NCBI GenBank assembly: GCA_002347475.1
Contig: DDXI01000154.1
Location: forward strand, 1 to 9,760
Source of the DNA: Peptococcaceae bacterium UBA2264
Lineage (GTDB): Bacteria > Bacillota > Desulfitobacteriia > Desulfitobacteriales > Desulfitobacteriaceae
DNA length: 9,760 nt
Direction of reading: 5' to 3'
This document shows positions 5,812 through 9,760 of this stretch, piece after piece. Every line of letters starts with the position of its first letter. The first letter of the stretch is position 1. The notes below the pieces were generated by a model that worked only from the letters and a program-made list of their open reading frames with translations, had not been told where the DNA came from and did not search any database. The translations under genes were made by a program, and so were the position numbers.

Positions 5812-6339
5812 ATGTTGACAGATCTCTGGAATTTGCTGATCGCATTTACCAGAGCCAGTAATTTCAGTTTTGGTGGCGGAGCGGCAATTATTCCACTCGT
5901 AAAAGCTGAAGCCGTGCAGAAATATCACTGGATGACCGATGCCCAGTTTGCCGATGCCCTGGCCGTCAGCAATGCCCTGCCCGGTCCGATCGCCACAAAA
6001 TTAGCCGGTTATATCGGTTATCAGATTGCTGGCTGGGCAGGATCTTTGTCTGCTCTGATTGGATCGATTCTGCTTACAGTGCTGGCTGTGATTTTACTGG
6101 CCGGATTTTTGATGAAAAACTCCGATTCCCCTGTTCTTATAGCAATGTTGAAGGGGGTGCGCCCGGTTATTGTAATCTTGATTGCCCAGACAGCTCTTGA
6201 AATGGGTCAAGGATCTTTTCCGGACCTGACAACCTGGGGCTTTGCCCTGGCCGCTCTGGCGGCGCTTTACTGGCTGAAGATGCATCCTGCCCTGATTATA
6301 GTCTTATCCATGTTTCTCGGACTTTTGGTTTATCGCTAA
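5812..6339 (+). CDS. CHR (chromate transporter) family protein, short-chain, copy 1
   Basis: This 175-residue membrane protein is a single CHR domain. Family landmarks are FSFGGGAAIIPL (about 18-29), the central SNALPGPIATKLAGYIGY (53-70) and RPVIVILIAQTA near residue 117-128, with five or six hydrophobic segments. Long-chain ChrA proteins contain two such domains and export chromate by proton motive force. Short ones usually work as pairs of adjacent genes. A GGGGAG ribosome binding site precedes the ATG at 5812. The next gene is a close paralogue, about 57% identical by hand count over 174 ungapped positions. Chromate resistance is not assured: many short CHR proteins have unknown substrates, and nothing here shows chromate induction. 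Confidence 0.88.
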   Translation: MLTDLWNLLIAFTRASNFSFGGGAAIIPLVKAEAVQKYHWMTDAQFADALAVSNALPGPIATKLAGYIGYQIAGWAGSLSALIGSILLTVLAVILLAGFLMKNSDSPVLIAMLKGVRPVIVILIAQTALEMGQGSFPDLTTWGFALAALAALYWLKMHPALIIVLSMFLGLLVYR

Positions 6340-6473
6340 ATTGCCGGGGATGGAATAAAATCAGGAGATTCAGCCTACTCAGGTAATTTATATTTTAAGG
6401 TTATTTGGCCTGCTGAGGATACGGAGTTATTGAGGATATTGAGGTTATCAAAGGGTTTGAGGGGTTGAGGTTT
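6340..6473 (+). other. Gap between the two CHR genes, with TGAGG repeats
   Basis: This 134-base gap contains no clear terminator. Between about 6413 and 6470 the motif TGAGG recurs five times at irregular spacing, giving the coding strand a purine-rich tract that ends in GAGGGG (6459-6464), the likely ribosome binding site of copy 2. The repeats may be chance reuse of Shine-Dalgarno-like sequence. Confidence 0.35.
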
Positions 6474-7019
6474 TTGTTCAAAAAATTATGGGATCTTTTT
6501 ATTGCTTTTACACGCGCTTCCAATCTAGGCTTTGGCGGCGGGCCGGCAGTAGTCCCGCTCATTAAGATCGAAGCAGTGGATCACTACCGCTGGCTGGATG
6601 AAAAGGAATTTGTTGACGCCTTAGCCATCAGCAACGCTTTACCAGGACCCATCGCCATTAAAATGGCATCTTACATAGGCTATAAGCAGGTTGGTTGGCT
6701 GGGAGTCCTGGCAGCCTTGACTGGAACAATAGCCCCAACGCTGATCCTTGTAATTCTGCTGGGCAGTTTAATTATGAGGTATTCGGATTCTCCGGAACTG
6801 AAAGCCATGCTCAAAGCAGTTCGCCCGGTTGTCGTAATTTTTGTAGCTCAGACTGCTTATGAACTGGGTAAAAATTCCTTTCCCGCCGTAAGTTCCTGGG
6901 GAGTTGCGGTTGCAGCAGCGGCGGCTCTTTATTTAACCGGTATTCATCCGGCTTTTATTATCGCAGCAGCCATGTTATTTGGCTGGATTATGTATGGCAG
7001 AGCTAAAAAGCAAGAGTAA
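6474..7019 (+). CDS. CHR (chromate transporter) family protein, short-chain, copy 2
   Basis: This second single CHR domain (181 aa from the TTG at 6474) has the same landmarks: LGFGGGPAVVPL, SNALPGPIAIKMASYIGY and RPVVVIFVAQTA. I choose TTG 6474 because GAGGGG (6459-6464) lies nine bases before it and the protein then aligns end to end with copy 1. TTG 6465 would add three residues but leaves no spacing after the ribosome binding site. The C-terminus has a short charged tail (RAKKQE) absent from copy 1. Both copies resemble the same half of long ChrA proteins, so the pair looks like a tandem duplication, plausibly forming a heterodimer or antiparallel dimer in the membrane. It is the last gene before a strong hairpin terminator. 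Confidence 0.87.
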   Translation: MFKKLWDLFIAFTRASNLGFGGGPAVVPLIKIEAVDHYRWLDEKEFVDALAISNALPGPIAIKMASYIGYKQVGWLGVLAALTGTIAPTLILVILLGSLIMRYSDSPELKAMLKAVRPVVVIFVAQTAYELGKNSFPAVSSWGVAVAAAAALYLTGIHPAFIIAAAMLFGWIMYGRAKKQE

Positions 7020-7056
7020 GAACTCTGACTTCGTTAAAAGATCCCTCTAAAAGAAG

Positions 7057-7086
7057 GGGCCGTGCAAACCAAACACTGCACGGCCC
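7057..7086. terminator. Strong hairpin between convergent transcription units
   Basis: GGGCCGTGCA (7057-7066) pairs perfectly with TGCACGGCCC (7077-7086) around a 10-base loop. The plus-strand exit (TTGTCACATT) has a weak T tract and the minus-strand exit (CTTCTTTTAG) is T-rich. It lies between the convergent CHR and ABC-F genes, so it probably ends both transcripts. Confidence 0.75.
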
Positions 7087-7175
7087 TTGTCACATTAATC
7101 ACCATATGTGTTTTCTTTCGAGTCGATATGAGGTCCGAGGTATAGCCACAACTCATAATAAATGATCCTGCGTCT

Positions 7176-8798
7176 TTATACTTGTGAAGAGTACAGGGTG
7201 GTTAATAAATCTTTTACATTTTCATTTTCTAAATACTCATCATACGTCAGTTGTCTGTCCACCAAACCATTGGGTGTTATTTCAATGATTCTGTTGGCTA
7301 TGGTTTGAACGAACTGATGATCCTGTGAGACGAATAGTACTGTTCCGTTAAAGTTGATCAGGCTGTTATTTAAGGCGGTGATGGTTTCCAAATCGAGGTG
7401 ATTTGTGGGTTCATCCAGGATCAAGACATTAGCGCCGCTGAGCATCATACGTGAAAGCATACAACGCACCTTTTCTCCTCCGGAAATTACGCTGGCTTTT
7501 TTAAGGGATTCATCACCTGAAAAGAGCATTCTGCCCAGAAAGCCTCTGACAAAAGTTTCATCAGGATCTTTGGAGAATTGTCTTAACCAGTCAACGAGGA
7601 TGAGATCTGTATCGAAATAGGCAGAATTATCTTTGGGCAGATAAGTTTGTGATGTAGTTATTCCCCAGCTGAACTCTCCATCATCAGGAGCTGACTCGCC
7701 CATTAATATTCTGAATAACGCGGTTTTCGCCTGTCCGTTTGGCCCAACAAAAGCTATTTTATCACCTGTGTTCACGGTAAAAGAGACACGATCCAGAATT
7801 TTTTCGCCGGATACTTCTTTCGTGAGATTTTGTACGGTTAGAAGATTATTCCCGGCTTCCCGGTCCGGACTAAAGGCGATATAGGGATATTTGCGGGTAG
7901 ATGGTTTAATGTCTTCAAGCGTTAATTTTTCCAACTGTCTTTTACGCGAGGTTGCCTGCTTCGCTTTGGAAGCATTCGAGCTGAAACGTTCGATAAATCT
8001 TTGCAGATCTGCAATCTTGTCTTCCTTTTTTCTGTTGGCCTCTCTCGCCATTTTCAAAGCTAATTGGCTTGATTCATACCAAAAATCATAGTTGCCCACA
8101 TATAACTGAATTTTGCCATAATCAATATCAGCAATGTGGGTGCATACCTTGTTTAAAAAGTGTCTGTCATGGGAGACCACAATTACGGTGCTCTCAAAAT
8201 TATATAAGAAGTTTTCCAGCCAGGTGATGGACTGAAGATCAAGATTGTTGGTAGGTTCATCTAATAGCAGAATGTTGGGATTTCCAAAGAGGGCCTGAGC
8301 CAGTAGGACGCGGACTTTCGCATTGCCGTCAAGTTCCTTCATTTGTTTGTCATGAAGGTCTTTAGGGATACCTAATCCCATGAGCAAGGCAGCAGCTTCA
8401 GCCTCAGCTTCCCAACCGCTGATTTCAGCAAATTCAGCTTCCAGTTCCGAAGCTCTGATACCGTCTTTATCTGAAAAATCCGGTTTGGCATAAAGGATGT
8501 CTTTTTCTTCCATGATTTCATAGAGACGGGGGTAGCCGATAATGACTGTTTTCAGTACTTTAAACTCTTCAAATTCGAAATGGTCCTGTTTTAGTACAGC
8601 AATACGTTCGCGGGGAGTTAAAATAACTTCACCGCTGGAAGAGTTAATTTCTCCGGACAGTATCTTTAGAAAAGTGGATTTCCCGGCACCATTAGCACCT
8701 ATTAAGCCATAACAGTTACCTGGGGTGAATTTGACATTTACATCTTCAAATAGAGCTCTTTTTCCAAACCTTAAGGATAAATTACTGGTACTGATCAT
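7176..8798 (-). CDS. ykpA: ABC-F family ATPase, YkpA/YbiT type
   Basis: This 540-residue soluble protein has two ATP-binding domains joined by a charged helical linker (about 245-305, containing SSNASKAKQATSRKRQLEK) and no membrane segments, which defines ABC-F proteins acting on ribosomes. Length and whole-protein pattern fit B. subtilis YkpA and E. coli YbiT. Domain 1 has a canonical Walker A (GANGAGKST, 34-42), Walker B (LLLDEP, Glu181) and switch His210, but its signature is LDGNAK (156-161) instead of LSGGEK. Domain 2 has a canonical signature (SGGEK, 439-443) and Walker B (LILDEP, Glu463), but an altered Walker A (GPNGQAKT, 352-359) and Gln492 where the switch histidine usually is. All changes fall in one composite ATP site. 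The start ATG at 8798 has only a distant AAAAGG. An antibiotic-resistance role is not indicated. Confidence 0.9.
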   Translation of the reverse strand: MISTSNLSLRFGKRALFEDVNVKFTPGNCYGLIGANGAGKSTFLKILSGEINSSSGEVILTPRERIAVLKQDHFEFEEFKVLKTVIIGYPRLYEIMEEKDILYAKPDFSDKDGIRASELEAEFAEISGWEAEAEAAALLMGLGIPKDLHDKQMKELDGNAKVRVLLAQALFGNPNILLLDEPTNNLDLQSITWLENFLYNFESTVIVVSHDRHFLNKVCTHIADIDYGKIQLYVGNYDFWYESSQLALKMAREANRKKEDKIADLQRFIERFSSNASKAKQATSRKRQLEKLTLEDIKPSTRKYPYIAFSPDREAGNNLLTVQNLTKEVSGEKILDRVSFTVNTGDKIAFVGPNGQAKTALFRILMGESAPDDGEFSWGITTSQTYLPKDNSAYFDTDLILVDWLRQFSKDPDETFVRGFLGRMLFSGDESLKKASVISGGEKVRCMLSRMMLSGANVLILDEPTNHLDLETITALNNSLINFNGTVLFVSQDHQFVQTIANRIIEITPNGLVDRQLTYDEYLENENVKDLLTTLYSSQV

Positions 8799-8853
8799 TT
8801 TTATAAAAAACCTTTTTCCTTCAATTGTATTATTGTTTTTACAACAACAGTGT

Positions 8854-8882
8854 ATTATAGCATCTAATTAAGAGAAGGTACA
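8854..8882 (-). promoter_or_regulatory. Probable promoter of the ABC-F gene
   Basis: On the minus strand a perfect TATAAT (-10, plus-strand 8854-8859) lies about 55 bases upstream of the ATG. The best -35 at 17-base spacing is TGTACC (8877-8882), a poor match, so the promoter is either weak or activator-dependent. The leader contains a small TTGTT/AACAA inverted repeat. Confidence 0.45.
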
Positions 8883-8950
8883 CTGCTCACGAGCTTTTAA
8901 AGCGAAAATAGTATGAATCTACATATCATAAAGGTGTTCAATAATCTTAG

Positions 8951-9199
8951 TTAGATCATTTTTACAAATTAGTTATTGAAAAATTGCCCCTCGGTTATTC
9001 AAATTTAGAAATCATCAATAATAAGAACGGCAAACCCTGCGATTTTGAGATACTGGAAGTGAACGCTGCCTTTGGTCAGATAATGTACTTCATCAACCGC
9101 TATCGCCACAAAGATGGCTCCTGCCGGGATCTCGAGTGGACTTCGCAGAGTGATAATGTTCCTGGCGTTAAAGAAAGACCTGGAAACTTATTGGGCTGA
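8951..9199 (+). pseudogene. PAS-domain fragment of a sensor protein, internally deleted
   Basis: The frame is open from just after a TAG at 8948, with a possible TTG start at 8984. The peptide has two recognisable PAS pieces. The first is LVIEKLPLGYSNLEI followed by NKNGKPCDFEILEVNAAF, typical of the beginning of a PAS domain. The second is FINRYRHKDGSCRDLEW, typical of the end of a later PAS domain (RYRHKDGSYRWLEW). The roughly 60 or more residues that should separate them are missing, and no kinase, GGDEF or output domain follows. There is no convincing ribosome binding site or promoter. It is therefore a relic of a multi-PAS sensor such as a histidine kinase. It overlaps the 3' end of the convergent MFS gene by 12 bases. 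Confidence 0.6.
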
Positions 9200-9760
9200 T
9201 TGTTTCTTTTCCAGAAATCGACTCAGGCTGATTATCGCCATTATCAGAATTCCGCATGTGAGACCACACATTAAGAAACCGACGGACGAGCCAAATTTTT
9301 GAGTAAAGCTGCCGGCAAATAAATTGCCGATAGGAGTGGTTCCAACCAGAGCAAGAGTATACACACTCATGGTACGGCCCCGGTATTCGTCGCTGGAAGT
9401 TAATTGCAAGGTGGTATTAACTGTATTCATAAAAATGATATTGAAAAAACCAATGCCGGCGATAGCGATTGTGGTTAGGAAATAAGAATGAATAAAGAAC
9501 ACCGATACTGTCAAGCCAGCGATGATGAGAGAGCTGATGAATATTGTTCTCAAGCTGGGTTTTTTACGGATTTTAGCGGCAACCAGTAATGCTCCAGCCA
9601 GGGAACCGATACCCATGACAGTGAGGAGGAACCCATAACCATTAACACCCAGGCGGAGAACCTGATCAACAAAAACAGGGAGTAGTACGTTAGAATTCAT
9701 CGTAAATATCCCTACATCCAAGACAGCGAGTACAGCACAGGCCAAAACCGGCTTTTTGAT
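9188..9760 (-). CDS. MFS exporter, C-terminal half (partial, runs off the right edge)
   Basis: The minus-strand frame is open to the window edge (the five codons before the TTG at 9745 read IKKPV), so the true start lies outside. About 190 residues are visible, with roughly six hydrophobic segments corresponding to TM7-12 of a 12-TM major facilitator. Features include GYGFLLTVMGIGSLAGALLVA, then a cytoplasmic DEYRGRTMSVYTL followed by TTPIGNLFAGSF, and a charged C-terminal tail. The RGR-MS-Y pattern before a Gly/Pro-rich helix is typical of the MFS_3 group (EntS-like siderophore or macrolide exporters). The substrate cannot be inferred. The 3' end meets the PAS relic head-on with no terminator visible between them. 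Confidence 0.8.
   Translation of the reverse strand: MKKPVLACAVLAVLDVGIFTMNSNVLLPVFVDQVLRLGVNGYGFLLTVMGIGSLAGALLVAAKIRKKPSLRTIFISSLIIAGLTVSVFFIHSYFLTTIAIAGIGFFNIIFMNTVNTTLQLTSSDEYRGRTMSVYTLALVGTTPIGNLFAGSFTQKFGSSVGFLMCGLTCGILIMAIISLSRFLEKKQSAQ

Noticed and set aside
5812..7019. A single long ChrA gene broken by a frameshift
   Set aside because: The two frames each have a start signal, are separated by over 100 bases, and align with each other along their whole length.
7176..8798. Antibiotic-resistance ABC-F protein
   Set aside because: The linker and overall sequence match the housekeeping YkpA/YbiT type rather than the Vga, Lsa, Msr or OptrA groups, as far as recall allows.

Overview
The window looks like chromosomal DNA of a low-to-mid GC, spore-former-type Firmicute. 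From recalled protein families, Peptococcaceae/Desulfitobacteriaceae (Desulfitobacterium or Desulfosporosinus relatives) is the best guess. Supporting signs are strong GGAGG-type ribosome binding sites, TTG starts, a Firmicutes-style transcription-terminating cobalamin riboswitch, an LctP lactate permease and a YkpA-type ABC-F protein. The genus is an inference, not read from a marker gene.

Layout, left to right. (1) 1-189, minus strand: the 5' end of an insertion sequence with the first 23 codons of its transposase. It abuts and apparently truncates a lipoprotein membrane-fusion (HlyD/RND adaptor) gene at 187-606, which has its own promoter and a palindromic operator candidate. (2) 773-2428, plus strand: a cobamide locus. 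A near-consensus sigma-A promoter drives a cobalamin riboswitch with an intrinsic terminator. Next come a 103-codon in-frame relic of a ThiC/Bza-family radical enzyme (N-terminus joined directly to the C-terminal Fe-S motif), an apparently intact cobS, and a 60-codon stub of a B12-binding radical SAM protein. (3) 2594-7019, plus strand: lactate permease, two HAD phosphatases of phosphoglycolate-phosphatase type, and two closely related short-chain CHR (chromate transporter family) proteins. No terminator is evident until a strong hairpin at 7057-7086. (4) 7176-8798, minus strand: a YkpA/YbiT-type ABC-F ATPase. (5) 8951-9199, plus strand: a PAS-domain relic, converging on the C-terminal half of an MFS exporter that runs off the right edge (9188-9760, minus).

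The recurring theme is gene decay by internal deletion or truncation: four of about eleven protein-coding loci are relics. The most interesting part is the cobamide locus. Expression control by B12 and the CobS lower-ligand-loop assembly step are kept. The flanking genes, which resemble the anaerobic benzimidazole (bza) pathway enzymes that make the lower ligand, have collapsed to short in-frame remnants. This suggests a lineage that kept nucleotide-loop assembly but lost its own benzimidazole synthesis and would rely on a salvaged or alternative lower base. I see no CRISPR array, tRNA, rRNA or phage module.
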